A stretch of 64,000 bases of DNA from Formosa undariae (GCF_042427615.1 NZ_JBHMEZ010000003.1:744001-808000); one strand, 5' to 3'; shown: positions 27,731 to 38,607, numbered from the stretch's first letter. A program made the numbers and translations. Notes: generated by a model not told the origin, from the sequence alone.

Positions 27731-30526
27731 TTAAAAATTTAGTGAAGCTCCAAATACAATGGTTCTCATCATTGGGTATTCATAAACACCAGCTTTTGGA
27801 TCTTCTGGATCTAAATCTTTCATTTTACTAAATAATGCTAGGTTAGTCCCACTAAAATATAATTTAACGTTCGCGAATGGCCCATTAGCAATTATTCGCT
27901 CTGGGAATGTATATCCGAGCTCTAAGTTAGAGATCCTAAAATAGCTCCCATCTACTAACCAATAATCAGAATTTTTATAATTGTTAATACTCGTTCTTGT
28001 ACTTAATCTTGGGTTTGCATTACCATTAGGTAAATTGTTATTTACATTTGAAGTATAACTTCTAAGCCCATTATGCTTATAGTAATCGTAACTATTTAAG
28101 TTAACATCGTAACCTGAGACTCCCACACCAACAACATCGAAATTGAAGCCTTTAAACTCCATCCCCACATTAATACCGTAGTTAAAACGAGGTGTACTAT
28201 TACCAATAGCACGTTGATCTCTAATATCGATTACATTATCTCCATTTTGGTCTACATATCTAACATCTCCAACTTGTACATCTCCAAATTGTGGTAAAGC
28301 ATCACCAATATTTTCTGCTGTAAAAAGTCCATCACTTACGTAACCAATAATATTATCTTGAGATTCTCCTTCTTGTAATCTATATTGATCTGGGTATGGT
28401 ACTTCAGAAATCTTTTCACCTACAATTTTATTAAATCCTGCATTTACACCTACGTAGTATTTAAAAGTTCCAATATTATCATTGAATGTGATATTAGAAT
28501 TAAAACCTCTATTGTTTCTTCTCGTAAAATTTAATTGTGGTAAATAAGCATCACTACCTAAAGCATCTGCATAAAGTTCACTTGCTTTAATAACTTGATC
28601 TTGAATATCTATGTTGAAGTAATTAAAACCTAATGTTAATTTTTTGAACATACTTAATTCTACACCTGCAAACATCTGATTGTAAACCACCCAGTCGATA
28701 TCTTCATTTCCTGTCGTTGATAACCAATATCCAAAATCGTCTTGAGTATTATTACCCGATCCTAAATATATCGTACCATTATTTCTACCACCACCCCAAG
28801 TGTCTAAATAATAAAACGTAGATGCGGTGTACTCTGTTCCTACTTGTCCAAAAGATGTTCTGAATTTAAGAAAATCGATAGTTTTACTATCTTTTAAGAA
28901 ATCTTCGTTAGAAGCGATCCATGAGGCTCCTATTGTTGGGAATAAATTTGTACGATTATTACCTATAAACTTAGAACTACTGCTCGAGTTTAAGTTAGCG
29001 AAGAACACATATTTTTTTAATAAGGCAAACTCCCCATTTAAATTAAAGGTTAGATTACGCTTATCAGGTTGCGTAGATTCTCTGTTAGGTTCGTAATATA
29101 AAAGATGACTAAAATTTAAGTTTAACGTAGACTTGTTCATATCTTTATAGTAGTTAAGGTTACCACCATAAGCCATATTTCTTTGAATACCAGCATTAGA
29201 ACGCCCTATTGTAAGATCTATAGATTCTTCTGCAAATAAATTTAAACCTAAATAATCTAATCCAGCCTCATTTTGACGTGTTCCTAATGTGTATAGAGCT
29301 GGCGTGTTATTTGTTGAAAGCGTTTGTGCATTGTATGTACGCATCATTATATACGTACTATACTTAAGTCCCTTAACATATTTTTCAAAATCGAAATCTA
29401 AACCTAAATCAAAAACCATATTGGCGGTATAATCTGTTCTTGAACCACCATCAACTAATTCAGATAATACATTTGTGTTAAACTCATTACTAACAACATA
29501 AGCGGAGTCTCCTACTTTTAAAGGAAAAGCATTTGCTGGTGTTGTTGAAATAGCATTAAACATGGCATCAGCATTAATAATAGGTCTTTCGTTTTTTGAA
29601 AATTTACCATAAACACTAGCGTGCGTCGTTAACATGTCGTTAATTCTGGCATTTATCTTTGTTCTAAAAGTAATGTTTCTTCCTTTTATTTGATCGCCCA
29701 CTTTTTCAAGTCCTTTCCAGTCGGAATACCCTACAAAAGCACCATAGGTTACATTTTCTTTACCTCCATATACATTAAGTGAGAAAAGATTAGAAGGAGA
29801 AGAACTAAGTAAATACGTGTCTTGTCTATCTATATTCGGGTAATTTATTGGGTCAAATCCGTTATTGTATGCGTTAATTGCATCTTGGCTATAGATATTC
29901 CCTAAGCCATCGTTATTTGCTGCTTGGTTTATTACACTAGCATATTCTGAAGCAGAAAGTAATTCTGGCATCCGTGTTGGCGTATTTACACCTTGTTGGT
30001 AATTAAACTCAATTACTGGTTTACTAATTTTACCTCCTTTTGTAATCACATAAATAAGACCATTATCTCCTAAGTTTCCTAAAAGAGAATTAAAAGTTGC
30101 GTCACTAAGCACGATAACCTCTTCGACCTCTCTTAAGTCTACTTCTAGACCTCTTGGTTGTCCATCTATTAAAACATAAGGTGTACCTCCGTTTAATATA
30201 TAAGAATAACCACCATCTTCACCAGGTGTATTTGTTCCTCTAACGATTCTTAATCCTGGTACGCGACCTCTTAAGGCTTCAGATAAATTATCTCCTGGTG
30301 TTTTACGAAGTTGTTCTCCAGACACTCTAAATACAGCACCCGTAGAATTCGTTAAGTTAAACACACCGAAAGGCGTTGTAAGCATTTCGTCCTTATTTTG
30401 CTTTTGAAGAGAATCATTTGCTACCAAACCTATTACTTGTGTGTTTTGAGCAACACTAATATTAATAAATATCGCATTAAGTAAGCAGAAAATAAAAAAC
30501 TTCAATTCTGTTATGGTTAATTTCAT
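27731..30526 (-). CDS. SusC-like TonB-dependent transporter lacking the N-terminal CarboxypepD domain (pair 2)
   Basis: This is a 931-aa outer-membrane transporter, about 95 aa shorter than the other two SusCs here. The signal peptide (ending ISVAQ) is followed almost at once by a plug region (FRVSGEQLRKTPGDNLSEALRGRVPG, EVEEVIVLSDATFNSLLGNLGDNGLIYVITKGG). The ~80-residue CarboxypepD_reg-like domain and a classical EVVVVGYG TonB box are absent. The plug also has LGNLGDNGLIYV where YGIRGANGVIII is usual. The barrel looks complete and ends MRTIVFGASLNF. It lies 58 bp after the pair-3 SusD in the same direction. Either this is a real subtype that couples to TonB differently, or it lost its domain; the open frame argues for function. 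Confidence 0.92.
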   Translation of the reverse strand: MKLTITELKFFIFCLLNAIFINISVAQNTQVIGLVANDSLQKQNKDEMLTTPFGVFNLTNSTGAVFRVSGEQLRKTPGDNLSEALRGRVPGLRIVRGTNTPGEDGGYSYILNGGTPYVLIDGQPRGLEVDLREVEEVIVLSDATFNSLLGNLGDNGLIYVITKGGKISKPVIEFNYQQGVNTPTRMPELLSASEYASVINQAANNDGLGNIYSQDAINAYNNGFDPINYPNIDRQDTYLLSSSPSNLFSLNVYGGKENVTYGAFVGYSDWKGLEKVGDQIKGRNITFRTKINARINDMLTTHASVYGKFSKNERPIINADAMFNAISTTPANAFPLKVGDSAYVVSNEFNTNVLSELVDGGSRTDYTANMVFDLGLDFDFEKYVKGLKYSTYIMMRTYNAQTLSTNNTPALYTLGTRQNEAGLDYLGLNLFAEESIDLTIGRSNAGIQRNMAYGGNLNYYKDMNKSTLNLNFSHLLYYEPNRESTQPDKRNLTFNLNGEFALLKKYVFFANLNSSSSSKFIGNNRTNLFPTIGASWIASNEDFLKDSKTIDFLKFRTSFGQVGTEYTASTFYYLDTWGGGRNNGTIYLGSGNNTQDDFGYWLSTTGNEDIDWVVYNQMFAGVELSMFKKLTLGFNYFNIDIQDQVIKASELYADALGSDAYLPQLNFTRRNNRGFNSNITFNDNIGTFKYYVGVNAGFNKIVGEKISEVPYPDQYRLQEGESQDNIIGYVSDGLFTAENIGDALPQFGDVQVGDVRYVDQNGDNVIDIRDQRAIGNSTPRFNYGINVGMEFKGFNFDVVGVGVSGYDVNLNSYDYYKHNGLRSYTSNVNNNLPNGNANPRLSTRTSINNYKNSDYWLVDGSYFRISNLELGYTFPERIIANGPFANVKLYFSGTNLALFSKMKDLDPEDPKAGVYEYPMMRTIVFGASLNF

Positions 30527-30584
30527 TTGTTTGTTTTTAAAATTTTTAGTTTGTGGTATCTCATATTGTTAAAATAACGGCATT

Positions 30585-32507
30585 TTACCAGCCTTCAGTT
30601 TGTTCGAATGTTGGTACGGCTTCAACTTCCGAACTCGGAATTGGCCACCAGTAATTTTTATCGCTAAATGTCTTCTTTCTAAAGTCTACTGGTTCAACAT
30701 TTTCATAACTAAAACCTGTAGGATAAATATCAGACACCCCACCTTGCCAGCGCATTTCTAAAAATTCTAATTTCAGGTTTTCTTCTAAATGTGCTATTTT
30801 CCATCGTCTTATATCATCATATCTAAAACCTTCAAAACATAATTCAATAGCACGTTCATTTCTAATACGATCTCTAAAAGTTTCTTTAGATCCAGTATAT
30901 ATGCCATCTACATTTGGCATCCCTACTCTATTACGTATCATATCTACTGCTTGCACAGCTGTTAAAGCAAGACCTGGAGCAGATCCAGAAGGACCATAAG
31001 CCTCGTTCACAGCTTCAGCATAATTTAAGTATACTTCTGGCATTCTAAATATGATATTGTTGGCGTGATAATCTAATTGACCTTGGAAACCTGCAGTTAA
31101 GTAATGACCATTTGGGATCCATTTTCTAATACGGTAACCTGTATGGTTTTTTACTTGCCATAATCTGTTTGCCGCTGTTGTAGGACTATGTAGATCTAAT
31201 CCAAGTTCTCCGTCTTCATTTACGACTGCTAAATCTGCATAACCTGTTCCATTTACAGGGCTAGAAGACGTAACTGTCCACTGCACACCATCGTATAAAA
31301 TATTATTATAAAATCTCGGATCTCTGTTTATAAAAGGCTCTTGAGGATTGTATGTTGGATCGTCTTTAATAGCCAATCCATTTTTAGTTTCAAATTTATC
31401 TACAAAATTAGCAAGCGCTCCAATATTCATTGGATTATTGTTTCCTTTTACAATATCAAAACCAACAGTTAAATAGGTCTGAGGTAATGGCAACAATGTT
31501 TTTCCGGTACCTACAACATCTTGATTAACCTCCATAAAAATAACTTCTTGAGGAATAACTTTCGACTTCCCTTGACCTACAAAAATATTTCTATAAGGCA
31601 ATAAAGCCGATGGTTCTGGTTCGAAAAGATCTGCTCCGTTATGACCTACATCAATACTGTTAGCATTAGAAGAATTAACAAGTGAATACAATCCATTTGC
31701 ATTTGCAAAATTAATTAAATCGGCTGCAGCTGTTGCGGCATCTACCCAAGCTTGTTGATCGTTAGATTTGTTTACTAATGGGCTTGCTGCAAATAATGTT
31801 ATACGAGACTTTAATGCCATTGCAGCACCTTTTGCTGGACGACCAACATTTTCTGAGGACCAAGTTACAGGAAGTAAATCTATAGCGATATCTAAGTCTT
31901 CTAACATATCGGCTAAATTACTTTCATAAGTTTCACGTTCACGCTCTAAAGGATCATTAAGGTTTAAATTTTCTTTTAAGTAAACAAGACCTCCATGACG
32001 TTTAGTGATTAAGTGATAGAAAAAGGCTCTTAAAAAATAAGCCTGACCTTTTAAGTTATCGACATCTTCTTGAGAAGCACCTTCAACAAGATCTATATTT
32101 TCAAGCATGGTATTTACAACTCTAATTCCTTTCCAAGATTCGTAATATCTTATAACAAAATTAGGTGTTTGACCTTGCCCTGATCCTCCATCAAGGTTCA
32201 TTAAACTTAAATAATCTGATTGCGCGTATGAATTATAACGTTCAGGTACATTATTATTCATTCTTCCTGGGTAGCCTTCGCCCCCCATAGTCATGGCTGG
32301 AAGAATATCTGGGTTTCCTGCTGCTGCACTAACTTCTGTTATTAAATAAGTGTAAGCTCCGTCTAGAAAATCTCTAGCCAAACGAATGTCACTAAAAATG
32401 TCGTCTTGATCTAAGGCTTCAAAACTTTGTTCTTTATCTAAATAATCTTCACAGCTAAAGGATAAGCTTATCAAGATTAAAAGGAATGTATATTTAAATG
32501 TTTTCAT
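30585..32507 (-). CDS. SusD-like glycan-binding lipoprotein (pair 3)
   Basis: This is a 640-aa SusD/RagB-family lipoprotein with its signal ending ISLSFSC (Cys19). The core helices (LKGQAYFLRAFFYHLITKRHGG, AKGAAMALKSRITLFAASPLV) and the C-terminal signatures (MPEVYLNYAEAVNEAYG, NERAIELCFEGFRYDDIRRW, KNYWWPIPSSEVEAVP) are intact. It is larger than pair-1 SusD because of extended loops in the middle (about 280-450), which in this family shape the glycan site. It starts 13 bp after the SusC stop. It would form the lid over the pair-3 SusC. Confidence 0.96.
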   Translation of the reverse strand: MKTFKYTFLLILISLSFSCEDYLDKEQSFEALDQDDIFSDIRLARDFLDGAYTYLITEVSAAAGNPDILPAMTMGGEGYPGRMNNNVPERYNSYAQSDYLSLMNLDGGSGQGQTPNFVIRYYESWKGIRVVNTMLENIDLVEGASQEDVDNLKGQAYFLRAFFYHLITKRHGGLVYLKENLNLNDPLERERETYESNLADMLEDLDIAIDLLPVTWSSENVGRPAKGAAMALKSRITLFAASPLVNKSNDQQAWVDAATAAADLINFANANGLYSLVNSSNANSIDVGHNGADLFEPEPSALLPYRNIFVGQGKSKVIPQEVIFMEVNQDVVGTGKTLLPLPQTYLTVGFDIVKGNNNPMNIGALANFVDKFETKNGLAIKDDPTYNPQEPFINRDPRFYNNILYDGVQWTVTSSSPVNGTGYADLAVVNEDGELGLDLHSPTTAANRLWQVKNHTGYRIRKWIPNGHYLTAGFQGQLDYHANNIIFRMPEVYLNYAEAVNEAYGPSGSAPGLALTAVQAVDMIRNRVGMPNVDGIYTGSKETFRDRIRNERAIELCFEGFRYDDIRRWKIAHLEENLKLEFLEMRWQGGVSDIYPTGFSYENVEPVDFRKKTFSDKNYWWPIPSSEVEAVPTFEQTEGW

Positions 32508-32520
32508 AGTTGTTTGTTTT

Positions 32521-35500
32521 TTAAAAGCTCATAGTTAATCCTAAGTTAAATCTTCTCAATATTGGATATGCACCTGGCGTATTACCTTCAGGATCTGCAT
32601 AATCTAAATCAGAAATAGTAAAAAGATTACTTCCGCTCACGTAAATTTTAAAACGGCTTATATTCGGGCTGTTTTCCATGTCAAAATCATATCCAAGATC
32701 TAAACTTCGTAATTTAATGTAATCCAAATCTATAATTCTTGCTGTTGTTGCCGCCGCAAGATTAGGATTAGCTGTTCCTATGTGCAATGCAGGATATGCT
32801 GCATTTGGATTAGAAGGTGTCCAGTAATCTAATTGATCATAACGACCAGCGGCTTCACCATTTGGAATGGCATAAGCTAGGTCGGCGTTAACAAGACCTT
32901 TATGTCCCTCTATTCCGTTTATTAAAGCACTAATAGACCAACCTTTAAAACCTGCATTTAATCTTAAACTATAACTATTTCTAGGAGAGTCTGGTAAATC
33001 GAATCTTACCATATCTTCGGTGTTTACACCTATTATTGTACCGTTAGCATTATAATCTACATACCTATAATCTCCTAAACCTGGATTACCAGAATAAACA
33101 GGGTAGTTTAAAAGCTCATCGATATTTTGGAAATACCCATCGGTTTGTAATAATGCAGAAGCCCCGTTAGGTTTATTAGCTATTTGAGTATATTCTGGAG
33201 TTCCTGGTCCATCTGCAGCACTTTTTAAAATTCTATTTTCGTTAAAAGCATAGAATCCAGTTGCTGAATAGCTAAACCCACTTGCTGTTCTATTTTGGTA
33301 GGTTAACGATATTTCGTAACCATGACTTTCTGAAATACCTAAATTGGCATATGGTAAACTTGCCGAGGATCCGAAATAAGAAGGTACAATTTGTAACCTA
33401 TCGATTAAATCTTCCCTATGGTCTTTAAAGAAATCTATACTACCTGATATATTATTATTAAAAAATCCAAAATCTACACCTATATTTTCTTTAGACACTG
33501 TAGCCCAGGTCAGTAAAGGATTCCCCAATTGATCTTCTTGTATAATGTAAAGCGGATCTGTATCGCCTTCTCCAAAGTAAAATCTAGACGTTGGTCTTAA
33601 TTCGGCATTTGTTGTTGGACGATCGAAATAACTTAAATATTGCCAGCGATCGTTACCTAAACCTGTTTTAGACCCCGTTTCTCCGTAAGAATATCTAATT
33701 TTAAAATTATTCATCTGTGGCAGAATATTTTGCACAAATTTTTCTTTAGCTAAATTAACACCAACAGATATAGACGGGAATAATTTAAAACGATAACCTT
33801 CTGCGAAAGTTTCATCCCCATTATACGAACCACTTATTTCAAAGAAATAGCGTGTGTCATAATTATAAGTTGCTCTACCTACCCAATCTTCATTGTAAAA
33901 CGGAAATTGTGTATTGCTAATTTTTTCTTGACGGCTAAATAATGCTAATCCAGTTACAGCGTGTTTCCCAAAAGTGCGTTCATAAAACAATTGTGCTCTT
34001 GTATTAGTAATCTCGTAACTATTACTAATATTTTCATCGTTAACATTAAAATCAAAAGGACGTTCGTAATCTGGTCCTTCAAAAGAATCCCACGTGCCAT
34101 CAGGTAATAAATCGTATCTATCTATACGTGTTTCTAATGACGAGTCGAATGTTGTAGTTTGTGATGTCTCGTAGTTACTTATATAGTTATACTTAGCAGT
34201 AAACATTAAACCCTTTGTAACAAAATCTAAGTCTTGTTCTAATTCAAAATCAATAGAAAAAATAGTGTTCAATAAATTAGCTGAACCTTCAAGATTATTA
34301 CCTATACTTCCACTAATAGGAAATCGTATTTCTGCTAATCCTGGATAATTCGGGTCAGGATATAGTTCCATCGCTTCGGCAGGATAATAAGGCACAGCCC
34401 CTCCTGGCGCAGTCGTATACAATCCTAAAAAAGAAGGGTCACTATTTGCATTACCCGATTTATTTCTATCTTCTAATCGGCTACTAACACTCGTTTTTAA
34501 TCGTGTGGTTTTTGATAATTTAAAATCTAAATTTCCACGGAAAGAAAATCTTTGAAAATTATATTCTGGATCAAAATTAAAAAACTGTCGTGCTTCTGTA
34601 ATATCTCCCTCATGTAAATATCCTGCGGAAGCATAATATTTCACGAAATCTGTTCCACCAGAAACAGAAACATTTTGACTAAAGCTCGTTGCGAAATCTT
34701 TTGTAGTATAATCTACCCAATCCGTATTTGGATAGATATATGGTAAATCGCCATCTCTCCAGTGTGCCAATTGAGATTCTGTAGAATATCCTCCACTGAA
34801 TGCAGCATCATTATAAAGTCCAACATTAAAAGCTTTCTGAGCATCGTAAGCACTTAACGCATCGTAAGTGTCTGGATATGTTTTTATAGAAAACTCACTT
34901 GTGAAATTCACTTTTGGTTTACCTATCTTTCCTCTTTTAGTGGTAATGATAATTACACCGTTAGCACCTCTAATTCCGTAAACGGCTGTTGCCGCTCCAT
35001 CTTTTAAAATACTTATGTTTTCTATATCATTAGGATCCATATAAGAAAACCCTCCTACAATTTCAACTCCATCTACTAATATTAATGGATTAGAATTACC
35101 ACGAATAAATATTTCACCATCATCAGCTCCTGGTTCACTCGTCGATTGCACCACATCTAAACCTGGAGTAACACCACTAAGTGCATTACTAACATTGGAA
35201 GAACCCGATTTAAGTATTTCGCTACCCTTAACTGAATTAATGGCCCCCAAAACACTTTCCTTTTTTTGTTTTCCATAACCAACAACAACAACCTCCTCTA
35301 AAGCCGAGGCATCTTCCTTCATAACTAAGTTAATAGGCTTCTGAATATCAGAAACAGTAATATCTTGGCTTTGAAAGCCGACAAAAGAAAACTGAAGTAT
35401 TGCCCCTTTTTCGGCAGTTACAGTATACTGTCCATCAAAATCTGTAACAGAACCTGTAGATGTCCCTTTAACCAGCACATTTACTCCTGGCAAGGGCATT

Positions 35501-35598
35501 GCTAGTTCATCTGTAACTGTACCTGAAATGTTGGATTGTGACCATACAGAAACAAGACTAAAACAGCATAGAAAAAGCGTAAGTATCTTTAATTTCAT
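32521..35598 (-). CDS. SusC-like TonB-dependent oligosaccharide transporter (pair 3)
   Basis: This is a 1025-aa transporter with a full SusC layout: signal peptide (ending SVWSQ), CarboxypepD_reg-like domain (ISGTVTDELAMPLPGVNVLV, TGSVTDFDGQYTV), TonB-box region (LEEVVVVGYGKQKKES), plug (LSGVTPGLDVVQST, ILKDGAATAVYGIRGANG) and a barrel ending ILRRFNLGLTMSF. It is the first gene of a five-gene unit coding two SusCD pairs and a surface lipoprotein. The best-formed PUL promoter lies directly upstream. It should import sulfated or partly desulfated oligosaccharides; the exact cargo cannot be read from sequence. Confidence 0.97.
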   Translation of the reverse strand: MKLKILTLFLCCFSLVSVWSQSNISGTVTDELAMPLPGVNVLVKGTSTGSVTDFDGQYTVTAEKGAILQFSFVGFQSQDITVSDIQKPINLVMKEDASALEEVVVVGYGKQKKESVLGAINSVKGSEILKSGSSNVSNALSGVTPGLDVVQSTSEPGADDGEIFIRGNSNPLILVDGVEIVGGFSYMDPNDIENISILKDGAATAVYGIRGANGVIIITTKRGKIGKPKVNFTSEFSIKTYPDTYDALSAYDAQKAFNVGLYNDAAFSGGYSTESQLAHWRDGDLPYIYPNTDWVDYTTKDFATSFSQNVSVSGGTDFVKYYASAGYLHEGDITEARQFFNFDPEYNFQRFSFRGNLDFKLSKTTRLKTSVSSRLEDRNKSGNANSDPSFLGLYTTAPGGAVPYYPAEAMELYPDPNYPGLAEIRFPISGSIGNNLEGSANLLNTIFSIDFELEQDLDFVTKGLMFTAKYNYISNYETSQTTTFDSSLETRIDRYDLLPDGTWDSFEGPDYERPFDFNVNDENISNSYEITNTRAQLFYERTFGKHAVTGLALFSRQEKISNTQFPFYNEDWVGRATYNYDTRYFFEISGSYNGDETFAEGYRFKLFPSISVGVNLAKEKFVQNILPQMNNFKIRYSYGETGSKTGLGNDRWQYLSYFDRPTTNAELRPTSRFYFGEGDTDPLYIIQEDQLGNPLLTWATVSKENIGVDFGFFNNNISGSIDFFKDHREDLIDRLQIVPSYFGSSASLPYANLGISESHGYEISLTYQNRTASGFSYSATGFYAFNENRILKSAADGPGTPEYTQIANKPNGASALLQTDGYFQNIDELLNYPVYSGNPGLGDYRYVDYNANGTIIGVNTEDMVRFDLPDSPRNSYSLRLNAGFKGWSISALINGIEGHKGLVNADLAYAIPNGEAAGRYDQLDYWTPSNPNAAYPALHIGTANPNLAAATTARIIDLDYIKLRSLDLGYDFDMENSPNISRFKIYVSGSNLFTISDLDYADPEGNTPGAYPILRRFNLGLTMSF

Positions 35599-35674
35599 AA
35601 TTTAATTGGTTTTAGTTTTTTTAGTTTGTTTTCAATAATCAATACTATAGATCGTACTTATTATATCTTAAGTT

Positions 35675-35730
35675 CAAAATTAACGGGTTTAATTGTTAAT
35701 ATTTTCTCAAATACGGGGTTAAAATGTTGC
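35675..35730 (-). promoter_or_regulatory. Shared PUL operator plus -7 box for the SusCD tandem operon
   Basis: On the minus strand, GCAACATTTTAACCCC starts at 35730 and ATTTGAGAA ends at 35704. Exactly 21 bp downstream is TAATTTTG (35682-35675), a perfect TAnnTTTG -7 box. The predicted leader to the susC ATG is about 70 nt. Confidence 0.7.
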
Positions 35731-36583
35731 TAAATCATTTTTTTTATTAAGAGAACTACTGTAAACACTCGTATTGCGAATAATTCAAAATAAAATCCTA
35801 AAAATTACTTTTTATAAATCTAGAAGACATTTTACTACTATTTAATAGTTAACTAAATTTAAAAATAATTTTTAACCGACAATTAAATTGGACCAATTGT
35901 TAATTTTGAGTTAATATTAAAAATTAGATTACATACTAATATTAAACTTTTGTCTGCGTTTTATAGCTGTATAATTTGAAGTGATATATTCGACCTTTTA
36001 AAAGAATTTTATCCAGTTTAAAAATGTATATAATGACAGCTTCTTCGGTACATTAAATATTATCTCTTACATTGAATTTATAAAAAGCACATTCTGTTTT
36101 TCATATTTATAGACCTACAAAAACTTGGATTATTTAAGGCATTTATATGATTAGCGAGTCATATTATAACACAAGATTTATTTATCCTTGTCTATAATTA
36201 TTATAACTCATTTTAATGGTACCGAGATTCTAAAAGAACCAAAATCAATTTCAACTTGAAGAAAACCTAACCTAATTAAACACGCTTATCATTCTAGATT
36301 AATAAACATGACGGGAGATTTTGTCTAAGCATCCTCAAAATAGTTTAGATCTGTCAGTTGTATTTTCAACTTTACATATTCAAATTTTGAATTCCATATT
36401 ACTATTGACCTCTTTAAATGAAGAAGTTAAAGGGTAATTACAATTGTATGCTAGAAATAATGATCACCTATAAGATGATTTCATTTTAGTTTGTAACCAC
36501 AAAAAAAGACGAAAGCATAAAATCTTTAAAATGTTCTCTTTGTCATTGCATCCAGACGTTTTAAGGGATAAAACATGTAATAC
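35731..36583. other. AT-rich intergenic region between divergent operons
   Basis: About 850 bp lies between the two divergent PUL promoters. I see no sizeable open frame, structured RNA or repeat that I can name. Confidence 0.45.
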
Positions 36584-36639
36584 GTAACATTACACCCCCT
36601 TAATTGAGAAATTAAAAACGCACAAACACGTTAAATTTG
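36584..36639 (+). promoter_or_regulatory. Shared PUL operator plus -7 box for the sulfatase/esterase/GH128 operon
   Basis: GTAACATTACACCCCC starts at 36584 and TTAATTGAGAA ends at 36610. Exactly 21 bp later is TAAATTTG (36632-36639), a perfect -7 box. The leader to the ATG at 36984 would be unusually long, about 340 nt. It holds two short hairpins that share bases: TTCCTG/CAGGAA (36871-36896) and GAATAG/CTATTC followed by five T (36894-36917). Confidence 0.65.
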
Positions 36640-36983
36640 TGATATATTGATATTTAATAAGGAGTGTTTAGCATTTTCAATACATTAAATAGCTTAAAAT
36701 TTAAGAGAAGTAAAAAGAATAGGTTGTATTCCTTTTTTTGACTGATAAATTTAATAATCAGAATATTAAAATAAAATAGACACCTATTAAATGTAATATC
36801 TTGTTTAACACTTATCAGGTTTCTCTATTTTAGTACCCATCAATATAAAATTAAATAAATACGGTAAATTTTCCTGCTATAGTACTAAAACAGGAATAGT
36901 AAACAGCTATTCTTTTTAAGAAAGAGAAATTATTGGTGTTACCTTTAAAACAAATAATAATCGATTAATATTTTTAAATAGAA

Positions 36984-38516
36984 ATGATGAATTCCAGATT
37001 CCAAAGCAGGTTATTTATATTAGCTATGTTAGTAGTAAACTTTAGTTGTAAAAACAGTGCTAAGAGTTCGCATGCAGATATAGAGGTAAAAACAAGCAAA
37101 CCAAACATTGTGGTCATATATCTAGACGATTTAGGTTATGGCGACTTAAGTTCATATGGAGCTACAGAACTTAGAACACCCCATATTGATGCTTTGGCGA
37201 CCGGTGGTGTAAAATTCACGAATGGTTATGCAACTTCAGCAACCTGTACTCCTAGTAGATATGCGATGTTAACAGGAATGTATCCATGGAAAAATAAAGA
37301 TGCTAAGATATTACCAGGAGATGCCCCCTTATTAATAGACACTCAACAACACACCTTACCTAAACTATTATCTAAAGCAGGTTATCAAACAGCTATTGTC
37401 GGGAAATGGCATTTAGGTTTGGGATCTGGAAATGTAAACTGGAACGAAACAATAAAACCAAGCCCTAATGAAGTAGGTTTCGATGAATCTTATATACTGG
37501 CTGCCACCCAAGATCGTGTACCAACAGTTTATATCGAAAATGGAGACGTTGTAAACTTAGACAAAAACGATCCTATAGAAGTGGATTATAAAACCAATTT
37601 CGAAGGTGAGCCAACCGCAATTTCTAATCCAGAAATGCAGACTATGAAATGGCATCACGGTCACAACAACAGTATTGTAAATGGGATTCCAAGAATTGGC
37701 TATATGAAAGGTGGTGAAGCTGCGAAATGGAGTGATGTAGATATGGCAGATCATTTTTTAGTAAAAGCTCAAAATTATGTAAAAACACATAAAGCAAAAC
37801 CGTTCTTTCTGTATTACGCTATGCAACAACCACATGTTCCTAGAACCCCACACCCTCGTTTTGTAGGTAAATCTGGAATGGGTCCAAGAGGTGATGTTAT
37901 TTTAGAAGCAGACTGGTGTATTGGTGAATTCATGAAAACTTTAGAAGAAGAAGGAATTTTAGAAAACACCTTGATCGTATTCTCTAGCGATAATGGCCCC
38001 GTTTTAAATGATGGGTATTACGATGATGCTGTAGAAAAACTAGGAAATCATGACCCCAAAGGAGGTTTACGCGGTGGTAAATATAGCTTGTTTGAAGCTG
38101 GTACTCGCGTACCCTTTATAACGTATTGGAAAAACCACATCAACCCAAGTGTATCTGATGCTATTGTCTGTCAAATAGATTTATTAGCATCTTTCGGACA
38201 CCTAGTTGGCATAGAAGACAATACAACCGATAGCAAAAACTATTTAAATACTTTATTGGGTGAAACGAAAAAAGGAAGAGATCATTTAATTATTGAAGCG
38301 AAATCGAATACAGCTTTAAGAAGTGGAGATTGGTTAATGATTCCGCCATATAAAGGAAGTGCGATGAACAAAAAAGTAGGAACAGAAACAGGCGTGTTGT
38401 TACAATACCAATTATTTAATTTGAACGAAGATCTTGGTCAAGAAAACAATTTGGCCGAATCAAATCCTAAAAAATTAAAAGATATGATTCAAATTTTCGA
38501 AAGATTAAAACAATAA
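36984..38516 (+). CDS. S1-family sulfatase, lipoprotein
   Basis: This is a 510-aa sulfatase with a lipoprotein signal ending VVNFSC (Cys22). Motifs are VVIYLDDLGYGD, the formylglycine site CTPSR at Cys88, VGKWHLGLG and FSSDNGPVLNDG. An insertion around residues 150-230 (WNETIKPSPNEVGFDESYILAATQDRVPTV...) belongs to one subgroup of ARSA-like sulfatases and probably shapes the substrate pocket. It is the first gene of a four-gene plus-strand unit followed by an esterase and two GH128-like enzymes. It probably removes a sulfate that blocks those hydrolases. The sulfate position is not predictable from sequence alone. Confidence 0.92.
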   Translation: MMNSRFQSRLFILAMLVVNFSCKNSAKSSHADIEVKTSKPNIVVIYLDDLGYGDLSSYGATELRTPHIDALATGGVKFTNGYATSATCTPSRYAMLTGMYPWKNKDAKILPGDAPLLIDTQQHTLPKLLSKAGYQTAIVGKWHLGLGSGNVNWNETIKPSPNEVGFDESYILAATQDRVPTVYIENGDVVNLDKNDPIEVDYKTNFEGEPTAISNPEMQTMKWHHGHNNSIVNGIPRIGYMKGGEAAKWSDVDMADHFLVKAQNYVKTHKAKPFFLYYAMQQPHVPRTPHPRFVGKSGMGPRGDVILEADWCIGEFMKTLEEEGILENTLIVFSSDNGPVLNDGYYDDAVEKLGNHDPKGGLRGGKYSLFEAGTRVPFITYWKNHINPSVSDAIVCQIDLLASFGHLVGIEDNTTDSKNYLNTLLGETKKGRDHLIIEAKSNTALRSGDWLMIPPYKGSAMNKKVGTETGVLLQYQLFNLNEDLGQENNLAESNPKKLKDMIQIFERLKQ

Positions 38517-38607
38517 ATTAGAGAAATATCGAACTACTCTATAAAAACCAGATATCTCACTTTTCAAAAGAGAAATAAGAGAAACCCAATATCAAAAACC
38601 AAAACAT

